A stretch of 64,000 bases of DNA, taken from NCBI RefSeq assembly GCF_027744825.2, contig NC_071345.1, positions 6,046,001 to 6,110,000 on the forward strand. Direction: 5' to 3'. Under the pieces are notes generated by a model. That model was not told the DNA's origin. It ran no database searches and saw only the letters and a program-made list of their open reading frames with translations. The translations under genes were made by a program, and so were the position numbers. Source of the stretch: Synchiropus splendidus (Eukaryota > Chordata > Actinopteri > Syngnathiformes > Callionymidae). This document shows positions 48,221 to 60,689 of the stretch, one piece after another (position 1 is the stretch's first letter; each line of letters opens with the position of its first letter).

Positions 48221-51200
48221 GTTAGGGTTAGGGTTATGTTAGGGTTATGGTTAGGGTTAGGGTTATGTTAGGGTTAGGGTTAGGGTTAGGGTAGGGTTAG
48301 GGTTAGGGTTAGGGTTATGTTAGGGTTAGGGTTAGGGTTAGGGTTATGTTAGGGTTAGGGCTAGGGTAGGGTTAGGGTTAGGGTTAGGTTAGGGTTAGGG
48401 TTAGGGTTAGGGTTATGTTAGGGTTAGGGTTAGGGTTAGGGTAGGGTTAGGGTTAGGGTTAGGGTAGGGTTAGGGTTAGGGTTAGGGTTATGTTAGGGTT
48501 AGGGTTAGGGTAGGGTTAGGGTTAGGGTTAGGGTTATGTTAGGGTTAGGGTTAGGGTTAGGGTTATGTTAGGGTTAGGGTTAGGGTTAGGGTTAGGTTAG
48601 GTTAGGGTTAGGGTTAGGGTTATGTTAGGGTTAGGGTTATGTTAGGGTTAGGGTTAGGGTTAGGGTAGGGTTAGGGTTAGGGTTATGTTAGGGTTAGGGT
48701 TAGGGTTATGTTAGGGTTAGGGTTAGGGTTATGTTAGGGTTAGGTTAGGGTTAGGGTTATGTTAGGGTTAGGGTTAGGGTTAGGGTTAGGGTAGGGTTAG
48801 GGTTAGGGTTAGGGTTATGTTAGGGTTAGGGTTATGTTAGGGTTAGGGTAGGGTTAGGGTTAGGGTTAGGGTTAGGGTTATGTTAGGGTTATGTTAGGGT
48901 TAGGGTTAGGGTTAGGGTTAGGGTTATGTTAGGGTTAGGGTTAGGGTTAGGGTTATGTTAGGGTTAGGGTTAGGGTAGGGTTAGGGTTAGGGTTAGGGTT
49001 AGGGTTATGTTAGGGTTATGTTAGGGTTAGGGTTAGGGATACGGTTATGTTAGGGTTAGGGTTAGGGTTAGGGTAGGGTTAGGGTTAGGGTTAGGGTTAT
49101 GTTAGGGTTAGGGTTAGGGTTAGGGTTATGTTAGGGTTAGGGTTAGGGTAGGGTTAGGGTTAGGGTTAGGTTAGGGTTAGGGTTATGTTAGGGTTAGGGT
49201 TAGGGTTAGGGTAGGGTTAGGGTTAGGGTTAGGGTAGGGTTAGGGTTAGGGTTAGGGTTATGTTAGGGTTAGGGTTAGGGTAGGGTTAGGGTTATGTTAG
49301 GGTTAGGGTTAGGGTTATGTTAGGGTTAGGGTTAGGGTTAGGGTTAGGTTAGGTTAGGGTTAGGGTTAGGGTTATGTTAGGGTTAGGGTTATGTTAGGGT
49401 TAGGGTTAGGGTTAGGGTAGGGTTAGGGTTAGGGTTATGTTAGGGTTAGGGTTAGGGTTAGGGTTATGTTAGGGTTAGGGTTAGGGTTATGTTAGGGTTA
49501 GGTTAGGGTTAGGGTTATGTTAGGGTTAGGGTTAGGGTTAGGGTAGGGTTAGGGTTAGGGTTAGGGTTATGTTAGGGTTAGGGTTAGGGTTAGGGTTATG
49601 TTAGGGTTAGGGTAGGGTTAGGGTTAGGGTTAGGGTTATGTTAGGGTTATGTTAGGGTTAGGGTTAGGGTTAGGGTTAGGGTAGGGTTAGGGTTAGGGTT
49701 AGGGTTAGGGTTATGTTAGGGTTAGGGTTAGGGTTAGGGTTAGGGTTAGGGTTATGTTAGGGTTAGGGTTAGGGATAGGGTTATGTTAGGGTTAGGGTTA
49801 GGGTTATGTTAGGGTTAGGGTTAGGGTTAGGGTTAGGGTTATGTTAGGGTTAGGGTTAGGGTTATGTTAGGGTTAGGGTTATGTTAGGGTTAGGGTTAGG
49901 GTTAGGGTTATGTTAGGGTTAGGGTTAGGGTTAGGGTAGGGTTAGGGTTAGGGTTAGGGTAGGGTTAGGGTTAGGGTTATGTTAGGGTTAGGGTTAGGGT
50001 AGGGTTAGGGTTAGGGTTAGGGTTATGTTAGGGTTAGGGTTAGGGTAGGGTTCGGGTTAGGGTTATGTTAGGGTTAGGGTTAGGGTTAGGGTTAGGGTTA
50101 TGTTAGGGTTAGGGTTAGGGTAGGGTTAGGGTTAGGGTTAGGGTTAGGGTTATGTTAGGGTTAGGGTTAGGGTTAGGGTTAGGGTTATGTTAGGGTTAGG
50201 GTTAGGGTTAGGGTTAGGGTTATGTTAGGGTTAGGGTTAGGGTTAGGGTTATGTTAGGGTTAGGGTTAGGGTTAGGGTTAGGGTTAGGGTTATGTTAGGG
50301 TTAGGGTTATGTTAGGGTTAGGGTTATGTTAGGGTTAGGGTTAGGGTTAGGGTTATGTTAGGGTTAGGGTTACGTTAGGGTTAGGGTTAGGGTTATGTTA
50401 GGGTTAGGGTTAGGGTTAGGGTTATGTTAGGGTTAGGGTTATGTTAGGGTTAGGGTTAGGGTTAGGGTTAGGGTTAGGGTTATGTTAGGGTTAGGGTTAG
50501 GGTTAGGGTTATGTTAGGGTTAGGGTTAGGCTTAGGGTAGGGTTAGGGTTATGTTAGGGTTAGGGTTAGGGTAGGGTTAGGGTTAGGGTTAGGGTTAGGG
50601 TTATGTCAGGGTTAGGGTTAGGGTTAGGGTTATGTTAGGGTTAGGGTTAGGGTTAGGGTTAGGGTTAGGGTTATGTTAGGGTTAGGGTTAGGGTTAGGGT
50701 TATGTTAGGGTTAGGGTTAGGGTTAGGGTTAGGGTTATGTTAGGGTTAGGGTTAGGGTTATGTTAGGGTTAGGGTTATGTTAGGGTTAGGGTTAGGGTTA
50801 GGGTTATGTTAGGGTTAGGGTTAGGGTTAGGGTAGGGTTAGGGTTAGGGTTAGGGTAGGGTTAGGGTTAGGGTTATGTTAGGGTTAGGGTTAGGGTAGGG
50901 TTAGGGTTAGGGTTAGGGTTATGTTAGGGTTAGGGTTAGGGTAGGGTTCGGGTTAGGGTTATGTTAGGGTTAGGGTTAGGGTTAGGGTTAGGGTTATGTT
51001 AGGGTTAGGGTTAGGGTTAGGGTTAGGGTTAGGGTAGGGTTAGGGTTAGGGTTATGTTAGGGTTAGGGTTAGGGTAGGGTTAGGGTTAGGGTTAGGGTTA
51101 GGGTTAGGGTTATGTTAGGGTTACGGTTATGTTAGGGTTAGGGTTAGGGTTAGGGTTAGGGTTAGGGTTATGTTAGGGTTAGGGTTAGGGTTAGGGTTAG

Positions 51201-53062
51201 GGTTATGTTAGGGTTAGGGTTAGGGTTAGGGTTAGGGTTATGTTAGGGTTAGGGTTATGTTAGGGTTAGGGTTAGGGTTAGGGTTAGGGTTATGTTAGGG
51301 TTAGGGTTAGGGTTATGTTAGGGTTAGGGTTAGGGTTAGGGTTATGTTAGGGTTAGGGTTAGGGTTAGGGTTAGGGTTATGTTAGGGTTAGGGTTAGGGT
51401 TAGGGTTATGTTAGGGTTAGGGTTAGGGTTAGGGTAGGGTTAGGGTTATGTTAGGGTTAGGGTTAGGGTAGGGTTAGGGTTAGGGTTAGGGTTAGGGTTA
51501 GGGTTATGTTAGGGTTAGGGTTAGGGTTAGGGTTAGGGTTATGTTAGGGTTAGGGTTAGGGTTATGTTAGGGTTAGGGTTAGGGTTAGGGTTATGTTAGG
51601 GTTAGGGTTAGGGTTAGGGTTAGGGTTATGTTAGGGTTAGGGTTAGGGTTATGTTAGGGTTAGGGTTAGGGTTAGGGTTATGTTAGGGTTAGGGTTATGT
51701 TAGGGTTAGGGTTAGGGTTAGGGTTATGTTAGGGTTAGGGTTAGGGTTAGGGTTATGTTAGGGTTAGGGTTAGGGTTAGGGTTAGGGTTATGTTAGGGTT
51801 AGGGTTATGTTAGGGTTAGGGTTAGGGTTATGTTAGGGTTAGGGTTAGGGTTAGGGTTATGTTAGGGTTAGGGTTAGGGTTATGTTAGGGTTAGGGTTAG
51901 GGTTAGGGTTATGTTAGGGTTAGGGTTAGGGTTAGGGTTAGGGTTATGTTAGGGTTAGGGTAGGGTTAGGGTTAGGGTTATGTTAGGGTTAGGGTTAGGG
52001 TAGGGTTAGGGTTAGGGTTAGGGTTATGTTAGGGTTCGGGTTAGGGTTAGGGTTAGGGTTATGTTAGGGTTAGGGTTAGGGTTAGGGTTATGTTAGGGTT
52101 AGGGTTAGGGTTATGTTAGGGTTAGGGTTAGGGTTAGGGTTATGTTAGGGTTAGGGTTATGTTAGGGTTAGGGTTAGGGTTAGGGTTAGGGTTAGGGTTA
52201 TGTTAGGGTTAGGGTTAGGGTTAGGGTTAGGGTTATGTTAGGGTTAGGGTTATGTTAGGGTTAGGGTTATGTTAGGGTTAGGGTTAGGGTTAGGGTTATG
52301 TTAGGGTTAGGGTTAGGGTTATGTTAGGGTTAGGGTTAGGGTTAGGGTTATGTTAGGGTTAGGGTTAGGGTTAGGGTTAGGGTTATGTTAGGGTTAGGGT
52401 TAGGGTTAGGGTTAGGGTAGGGTTAGGGTTAGGGTTATGTTAGGGTTAGGGTTAGGGTTAGGGTAGGGTTAGGGTTAGGGTTAGGGTTAGGGTTAGGGTT
52501 AGGGTTAGGGTTAGGTTAGGGTTAGGGTTAGGGTTAGGGTTAGGGTTAGGGTTAGGGTTAGGGTTATGTTAGGGTTAGGGTTAGGGTTATGTTAGGGTTA
52601 GGGTTAGGGTTAGGGTTATGTTAGGGTTAGGGTTAGGGTTAGGGTTATGTTAGGGTTAGGGTTAGGTTCGGGTTAGGTTAGGTTAGGGTTAGGGTTAGGG
52701 TTAGGGTTATGTTAGGGTTAGGGTTAGGGTTATGTTAGGGTTAGGGTTAGGGTTAGGGTTATGTTAGGGTTAGGGTTAGGGTTAGGGTTATGTTAGGGTT
52801 AGGGTTAGGTTCGGGTTAGGTTAGGTTAGGGTTAGGGTTATGTTAGGGTTAGGGTTAGGTTAGGGTTAGGGTTAGGGTTAGGGTAGGGTTAGGGTTAGGG
52901 TTAGGGTTATGTTAGGGTTAGGGTTAGGGTTATGTTAGGGTTAGGTTAGGGTTAGGGTTAGGGTTATGTTAGGGTTAGGGTTAGGGTTAGGGTTATGTTA
53001 GGGTTAGGGTTAGGGTTAGGGTAGGGTTAGGGTTAGGGTAAGGGTTAGGGTTAGGGTTTAGG

Positions 53063-53216
53063 GTTAGTGTTTGTGTGAGGGTTAGAGCTTTGGTTCCGGG
53101 GGTTCTGTTTATTGCACGGGCCTACTGGTCCCCGAGTACCTAAAAAAAAAGGGAGTTGGTTTTATTGTAGCAGGTGGGTGATGAGAAGAGAGGAGAGAGC
53201 GGATGAGGTATATGGG
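53063..53216. repeat. Non-telomeric island in the telomeric array, copy 2
   Basis: By eye identical to 48067-48220, including the A9 run, 4,996 bp to the right. Confidence 0.9.
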
Positions 53217-56200
53217 GTTAGGGTTAGGGTTATGTTAGGGTTATGGTTAGGGTTAGGGTTATGTTAGGGTTAGGGTTAGGGTTAGGGTAGGGTTAGGGTT
53301 AGGGTTAGGGTTATGTTAGGGTTAGGGTTAGGGTTAGGGTTATGTTAGGGTTAGGGCTAGGGTAGGGTTAGGGTTAGGGTTAGGTTAGGGTTAGGGTTAG
53401 GGTTAGGGTTATGTTAGGGTTAGGGTTAGGGTTAGGGTAGGGTTAGGGTTAGGGTTAGGGTAGGGTTAGGGTTAGGGTTAGGGTTATGTTAGGGTTAGGG
53501 TTAGGGTAGGGTTAGGGTTAGGGTTAGGGTTATGTTAGGGTTAGGGTTAGGGTTAGGGTTATGTTAGGGTTAGGGTTAGGGTTAGGGTTAGGTTAGGTTA
53601 GGGTTAGGGTTAGGGTTATGTTAGGGTTAGGGTTATGTTAGGGTTAGGGTTAGGGTTAGGGTAGGGTTAGGGTTAGGGTTATGTTAGGGTTAGGGTTAGG
53701 GTTATGTTAGGGTTAGGGTTAGGGTTATGTTAGGGTTAGGTTAGGGTTAGGGTTATGTTAGGGTTAGGGTTAGGGTTAGGGTTAGGGTAGGGTTAGGGTT
53801 AGGGTTAGGGTTATGTTAGGGTTAGGGTTATGTTAGGGTTAGGGTAGGGTTAGGGTTAGGGTTAGGGTTAGGGTTATGTTAGGGTTATGTTAGGGTTAGG
53901 GTTAGGGTTAGGGTTATGTTAGGGTTAGGGTTAGGGTTAGGGTTATGTTAGGGTTAGGGTTAGGGTAGGGTTAGGGTTAGGGTTAGGGTTAGGGTTATGT
54001 TAGGGTTATGTTAGGGTTAGGGTTAGGGATACGGTTATGTTAGGGTTAGGGTTAGGGTTAGGGTAGGGTTAGGGTTAGGGTTAGGGTTATGTTAGGGTTA
54101 GGGTTAGGGTTAGGGTTATGTTAGGGTTAGGGTTAGGGTAGGGTTAGGGTTAGGGTTAGGTTAGGGTTAGGGTTATGTTAGGGTTAGGGTTAGGGTTAGG
54201 GTAGGGTTAGGGTTAGGGTTAGGGTAGGGTTAGGGTTAGGGTTAGGGTTATGTTAGGGTTAGGGTTAGGGTAGGGTTAGGGTTATGTTAGGGTTAGGGTT
54301 AGGGTTATGTTAGGGTTAGGGTTAGGGTTAGGGTTAGGTTAGGTTAGGGTTAGGGTTAGGGTTATGTTAGGGTTAGGGTTATGTTAGGGTTAGGGTTAGG
54401 GTTAGGGTAGGGTTAGGGTTAGGGTTATGTTAGGGTTAGGGTTAGGGTTAGGGTTATGTTAGGGTTAGGGTTAGGGTTATGTTAGGGTTAGGTTAGGGTT
54501 AGGGTTATGTTAGGGTTAGGGTTAGGGTTAGGGTAGGGTTAGGGTTAGGGTTAGGGTTATGTTAGGGTTAGGGTTAGGGTTAGGGTTATGTTAGGGTTAG
54601 GGTAGGGTTAGGGTTAGGGTTAGGGTTATGTTAGGGTTATGTTAGGGTTAGGGTTAGGGTTAGGGTTAGGGTAGGGTTAGGGTTAGGGTTAGGGTTAGGG
54701 TTATGTTAGGGTTAGGGTTAGGGTTAGGGTTAGGGTTAGGGTTATGTTAGGGTTAGGGTTAGGGATAGGGTTATGTTAGGGTTAGGGTTAGGGTTATGTT
54801 AGGGTTAGGGTTAGGGTTAGGGTTAGGGTTATGTTAGGGTTAGGGTTAGGGTTATGTTAGGGTTAGGGTTATGTTAGGGTTAGGGTTAGGGTTAGGGTTA
54901 TGTTAGGGTTAGGGTTAGGGTTAGGGTAGGGTTAGGGTTAGGGTTAGGGTAGGGTTAGGGTTAGGGTTATGTTAGGGTTAGGGTTAGGGTAGGGTTAGGG
55001 TTAGGGTTAGGGTTATGTTAGGGTTAGGGTTAGGGTAGGGTTCGGGTTAGGGTTATGTTAGGGTTAGGGTTAGGGTTAGGGTTAGGGTTATGTTAGGGTT
55101 AGGGTTAGGGTAGGGTTAGGGTTAGGGTTAGGGTTAGGGTTATGTTAGGGTTAGGGTTAGGGTTAGGGTTAGGGTTATGTTAGGGTTAGGGTTAGGGTTA
55201 GGGTTAGGGTTATGTTAGGGTTAGGGTTAGGGTTAGGGTTATGTTAGGGTTAGGGTTAGGGTTAGGGTTAGGGTTAGGGTTATGTTAGGGTTAGGGTTAT
55301 GTTAGGGTTAGGGTTATGTTAGGGTTAGGGTTAGGGTTAGGGTTATGTTAGGGTTAGGGTTACGTTAGGGTTAGGGTTAGGGTTATGTTAGGGTTAGGGT
55401 TAGGGTTAGGGTTATGTTAGGGTTAGGGTTATGTTAGGGTTAGGGTTAGGGTTAGGGTTAGGGTTAGGGTTATGTTAGGGTTAGGGTTAGGGTTAGGGTT
55501 ATGTTAGGGTTAGGGTTAGGCTTAGGGTAGGGTTAGGGTTATGTTAGGGTTAGGGTTAGGGTAGGGTTAGGGTTAGGGTTAGGGTTAGGGTTATGTCAGG
55601 GTTAGGGTTAGGGTTAGGGTTATGTTAGGGTTAGGGTTAGGGTTAGGGTTAGGGTTAGGGTTATGTTAGGGTTAGGGTTAGGGTTAGGGTTATGTTAGGG
55701 TTAGGGTTAGGGTTAGGGTTAGGGTTATGTTAGGGTTAGGGTTAGGGTTATGTTAGGGTTAGGGTTATGTTAGGGTTAGGGTTAGGGTTAGGGTTATGTT
55801 AGGGTTAGGGTTAGGGTTAGGGTAGGGTTAGGGTTAGGGTTAGGGTAGGGTTAGGGTTAGGGTTATGTTAGGGTTAGGGTTAGGGTAGGGTTAGGGTTAG
55901 GGTTAGGGTTATGTTAGGGTTAGGGTTAGGGTAGGGTTCGGGTTAGGGTTATGTTAGGGTTAGGGTTAGGGTTAGGGTTAGGGTTATGTTAGGGTTAGGG
56001 TTAGGGTTAGGGTTAGGGTTAGGGTAGGGTTAGGGTTAGGGTTATGTTAGGGTTAGGGTTAGGGTAGGGTTAGGGTTAGGGTTAGGGTTAGGGTTAGGGT
56101 TATGTTAGGGTTACGGTTATGTTAGGGTTAGGGTTAGGGTTAGGGTTAGGGTTAGGGTTATGTTAGGGTTAGGGTTAGGGTTAGGGTTAGGGTTATGTTA

Positions 56201-58073
56201 GGGTTAGGGTTAGGGTTAGGGTTAGGGTTATGTTAGGGTTAGGGTTATGTTAGGGTTAGGGTTAGGGTTAGGGTTAGGGTTATGTTAGGGTTAGGGTTAG
56301 GGTTATGTTAGGGTTAGGGTTAGGGTTAGGGTTATGTTAGGGTTAGGGTTAGGGTTAGGGTTAGGGTTATGTTAGGGTTAGGGTTAGGGTTAGGGTTATG
56401 TTAGGGTTAGGGTTAGGGTTAGGGTAGGGTTAGGGTTATGTTAGGGTTAGGGTTAGGGTAGGGTTAGGGTTAGGGTTAGGGTTAGGGTTAGGGTTATGTT
56501 AGGGTTAGGGTTAGGGTTAGGGTTAGGGTTATGTTAGGGTTAGGGTTAGGGTTATGTTAGGGTTAGGGTTAGGGTTAGGGTTATGTTAGGGTTAGGGTTA
56601 GGGTTAGGGTTAGGGTTATGTTAGGGTTAGGGTTAGGGTTATGTTAGGGTTAGGGTTAGGGTTAGGGTTATGTTAGGGTTAGGGTTATGTTAGGGTTAGG
56701 GTTAGGGTTAGGGTTATGTTAGGGTTAGGGTTAGGGTTAGGGTTATGTTAGGGTTAGGGTTAGGGTTAGGGTTAGGGTTATGTTAGGGTTAGGGTTATGT
56801 TAGGGTTAGGGTTAGGGTTATGTTAGGGTTAGGGTTAGGGTTAGGGTTATGTTAGGGTTAGGGTTAGGGTTATGTTAGGGTTAGGGTTAGGGTTAGGGTT
56901 ATGTTAGGGTTAGGGTTAGGGTTAGGGTTAGGGTTATGTTAGGGTTAGGGTAGGGTTAGGGTTAGGGTTATGTTAGGGTTAGGGTTAGGGTAGGGTTAGG
57001 GTTAGGGTTAGGGTTATGTTAGGGTTCGGGTTAGGGTTAGGGTTAGGGTTATGTTAGGGTTAGGGTTAGGGTTAGGGTTATGTTAGGGTTAGGGTTAGGG
57101 TTATGTTAGGGTTAGGGTTAGGGTTAGGGTTATGTTAGGGTTAGGGTTATGTTAGGGTTAGGGTTAGGGTTAGGGTTAGGGTTAGGGTTATGTTAGGGTT
57201 AGGGTTAGGGTTAGGGTTAGGGTTATGTTAGGGTTAGGGTTATGTTAGGGTTAGGGTTATGTTAGGGTTAGGGTTAGGGTTATGTTAGGGTTAGGGTTAG
57301 GGTTATGTTAGGGTTAGGGTTAGGGTTAGGGTTATGTTAGGGTTAGGGTTAGGGTTAGGGTTAGGGTTATGTTAGGGTTAGGGTTAGGGTTAGGGTTAGG
57401 GTAGGGTTAGGGTTAGGGTTATGTTAGGGTTAGGGTTAGGGTTAGGGTAGGGTTAGGGTTAGGGTTAGGGTTAGGGTTATGTTAGGGTTAGGGTTAGGGT
57501 TATGTTAGGGTTAGGGTTAGGGTTAGGGTTATGTTAGGGTTAGGGTTAGGGTTAGGGTTAGGGTTATGTTAGGGTTAGGGTTATGTTAGGGTTAGGGTTA
57601 GGGTTAGGGTTAGGGTTAGGGTTATGTTAGGGTTAGGGTTAGGGTTAAGGTTAGGGTTATGTTAGGGTTAGGGTTAGGGTTAGGGTTAGGGTTATGTTAG
57701 GGTTAGGGTTATGTTAGGGTTAGGGTTAGGGTTATGTTAGGGTTAGGGTTAGGGTTAGGGTTATGTTAGGGTTAGGGTTAGGGTTAGGGTTAGGGTTATG
57801 TTAGGGTTAGGGTTAGGGTTAGGGTTATGTTAGGGTTAGGGTTAGGGTTAGGGTAGGGTTAGGGTTAGGGTTATGTTAGGGTTAGGGTTAGGGTTAGGGT
57901 TATGTTAGGGTTAGGGTTAGGGTTATGTTAGGGTTAGGGTTAGGGTTAGGGTTATGTTAGGGTTAGGGTTAGGGTTAGGGTAGGGTTAGGGTTAGGGTTA
58001 GGGTTATGTTAGGGTTAGGGTTAGAGTTATGTTAGGGTTAGGGTTAGGGTTAGGGCTAGTTTTTCAGTCCCTG

Positions 58074-58230
58074 TTTAGGTCACTGCCATCTAGTGGTGTG
58101 GCAGTGTCATTGACTATATGTTCTTGGGGGCAACAATGACAGGTTCACTGGTGACTCTTGATCAAAGCTGAACAAAGAGTGGCCCGGGGGCCGGATGTGG
58201 TCCTGCGCCTTCATTTATTTGGCCCTCATG
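58074..58230. repeat. Dispersed repeat flanking the telomeric array, right copy
   Basis: Counterpart of 46395-46566, starting about 15 bp after the last telomeric unit. The CTCF-like core CCACTAGATGGCAG is on the minus strand at 58083-58096. The hAT-type GGCC block follows (GCCCGGGGGCCGGATGTGGT). Confidence 0.7.
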
Positions 58231-58315
58231 AGGTCACAGCAAAACTGGAAAAGATTCACGCCTTCCAATATTTATGATTCATATTCATGGCATTAAAAAA
58301 AACAAAGTGAAATCT

Positions 58316-58412
58316 TCTTCTGTTCCTTTCGGCTTCCCCTTCCTTCACCACCTCCATTGATCTCCTCTTTGGCCTTCCTCTCCACCTTCTGCCTGACAGT
58401 TCCAACCTCAAA
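58316..58412 (-). mobile_element. LINE ORF fragment (RTE-like)
   Basis: The minus-strand translation LELSGRRWRGRPKRRSMEVV matches the C-terminal end of the RT ORF of a common fish LINE, also found at 63053-63310. It is bounded by an A-rich tract. Confidence 0.65.
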
Positions 58413-60250
58413 AAAAAACAAACAAACAAACAAAAAAAAACAAAGTGAAATAATTGAATTAAATAAATATTCAAGAATATATTGTCATGGCATATTTCAC
58501 TTTTTTCCCCCTATTTTCGCCTTGTTTTATGTTAGGAAATAAACAAAAATCAAGTTTGATTTTATATTCTTTTGTTTCCTTGTTGACTTTTGCATAGTTT
58601 TTGCCATCACTTTGCATTATTCCAGGATTCACAAGCAGCAAAGACGACCTCTTATATACTTGTTTAACGCAGTTTAGTGGCATATTTTCACGGTCCAACT
58701 TGACTTCTTATTGTTTTTGTTATTGTCTGGTCTTGTTTTATCAAAGACGTGAGCACCAGAGGGAGTTTCTCCGCCAGCCCTGACGGTAGCAGCTTAAAAT
58801 GCGGTGACATCATTGCCGCGCGCACGGCACATTTCTGCGCGCTATGAACAATAACAGCCATTATGGGCTCCAAACGAGCAGCGAACAGATGCAAACCAGC
58901 TGTTGGGAGCCTTCAAACACACAGCTGTCTTTCCTCTTCTTGGCAACTAACAGCGCACGAGGATGAAAAATGAGGGGAAAAAAGGTGAACTCGCTGCGCT
59001 CACATCTGCGGCCGTCAGTTCCTCTTCCTGCCTACAGATGGTGCTCAACCCATTTTCAAAGCTGTCCATCACTGGCAGCAGGCTGGAGAACCCTTACCTG
59101 TCCTTGAGCCTGGCCAGGGAGGAGGAGGAGGAGGAGGAGGAAGGGTAGCTTCAGCATGTATGCAGCCTGGATCTGCAGCCATAAATCATCACCCTCTTCA
59201 ATCTACAGCAGGGGGCATATTGATGCTTTCCTCTCCCCTTCACTCACTCTCACCTGGCTACACAGCGGCTAAGACAACAGCACTCCGACTAACCATGAGT
59301 GACACTTTACAGCCTGCTCTCAGTGGACTCCCACCTCCGCCGCCGTATAATCCAGGGCCTGCTCCCACCGTGTGATCATAGATTTGTATTTTGAACAGAC
59401 AAGGTTGCGCGGGCCAGACAGCGCAATGTGACAGTGTCAGTGGCAACACGACTTCGATGAGACACAACAGAATTGGTTTAGAAGATGGGAAGTCACTCAG
59501 AGGACACTGGGGCAGCTTCTAGTTCACAGGATTTAAAGGGACAGCAGACGTTCAATGAAACCCGATGGGATATTTAGAAACTCAACCGCGTCTCTCTAAT
59601 AGTGCAGGGGTGGAAAACAAAGCTATATGTATCGTCAATAGACCTCTACGCAGATATACACTGTGGATAGAACTTCATTCAAATGAAATGAAACAGCTTT
59701 TTAAACGTATTAATGACAATTGAGCACAAATTCAAGTTGAATAATTAAACATAAACTTAAACATTCTTTGCACTTCAATCCTCAAGTTTTTTTTACTTAT
59801 ATTTTTTCAGTCTAATCGTTGCATCAAAAAAAGTCACTTCAATTAATTATTTTTTTCTGTCATTAATACATCAATATTGAATCATTTAAGTCCTGCCTCT
59901 AACTTATACCTTATAGCAGACCTGGGCAATGAACGGCCCAGGGGCCATTCGCGGCCCGATGCCTGCATTTTTGTGGCCCTTTTGACTTCAGACTAAAACT
60001 ATAACTGATATGTTGTAAAAAAAAATTTTCTCTTTCAGTCAGCAACGCCACCACTTCAACGGTAAATATATAAATATAAATATTTATTCTTTTCATTGGC
60101 CAATTTTGTGTGTTTTTCTTGTTCCTCAAAATACTGAAGGAATATTGAAAACATATTTCAAAATAAATTGCCTTTATATCAACGTCTGGTCCATAGTTAT
60201 GTTGATTTATATTAAAATTAAATCCATACAAAATGACATATTTCAATTTG
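58413..60250. other. Non-coding stretch right of the telomeric array
   Basis: No exon supported. Sequence at about 58780-59400 is unrepetitive and partly GC-rich, with a (GGA)n tract at 59118-59142. A hAT-type scrap (AACGGCCCAGGGGCCATTCG) lies at about 59931. The rest is AT-rich. Confidence 0.4.
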
Positions 60251-60258
60251 TTTCATGT

Positions 60259-60684
60259 AGGAGTGTGACAAAATATTGATATTGCAAACTATCGCAATAC
60301 TTTACCTTAAGATATATTATCGATATGCTCTTGTCACATATCGATTATCTATTATTAATTAAGTACAGCCGCTATACATACTTTCATCGTTCCGTAGTCA
60401 CCGCCTCAGATGTCACCAAGCGTCCAGGGGGCGCGCCAAAGCACAAGTAGCTATGGCGCTATGACGGACTCCAGTGAGCGAGTGCAGTGGAAAGACCCTC
60501 TTAATCAATTTGACTTCTTCTGTTTGTTTTTGTTTCACCTCCATAAACACCCAGATATACTGTGGGTTATTAAGAGCAATGTGTTGGTAAATGCAGTATC
60601 ACCATATCGAGATATTATCGTTATCGTGAGCCGTTTATCGCATGTTGTATCGAATTGTGAGGTACCCAAAGATTTCCAGCCTTA
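60259..60684. mobile_element. hAT-like non-autonomous element
   Basis: Opens AGGAGTGTGACAAAATATTG with cATCGATAT-rich sequence and closes TGTATCGAATTGTGAGGTAC then CCAAAGATTTCCAGCCTTA. These are the two ends of a widespread fish hAT-type repeat. No transposase. Confidence 0.55.
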
Positions 60685-60689
60685 GTTTC

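Larger units (their letters stand above)
47617..58057. repeat. 10.4-kb interstitial telomere-like satellite, (TTAGGG)n with variant units
   Basis: Essentially uninterrupted TTAGGG, with recurrent variants TTATG, TAGGG, TTCGGG, TTACGG and GGTTAGG. All units are in the same orientation, with the G-rich strand on plus, so there is no head-to-head fusion point. Ordinary sequence resumes at 58058, so this is interstitial in this assembly. Rare variants recur at a fixed distance of 4,990-4,996 bp, showing a two-copy higher-order repeat. A nested repeat of about 750 bp is also visible (GGTTAGGTTAGGTTAGGG context at about 48594 and 49345). Two ~150-bp non-telomeric islands interrupt it. Confidence 0.97.

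Noticed and set aside
47617..58057. CRISPR-like or coding tandem array
   Set aside because: The unit is the 6-bp vertebrate telomere repeat with variants; there are no spacers and no open frames.
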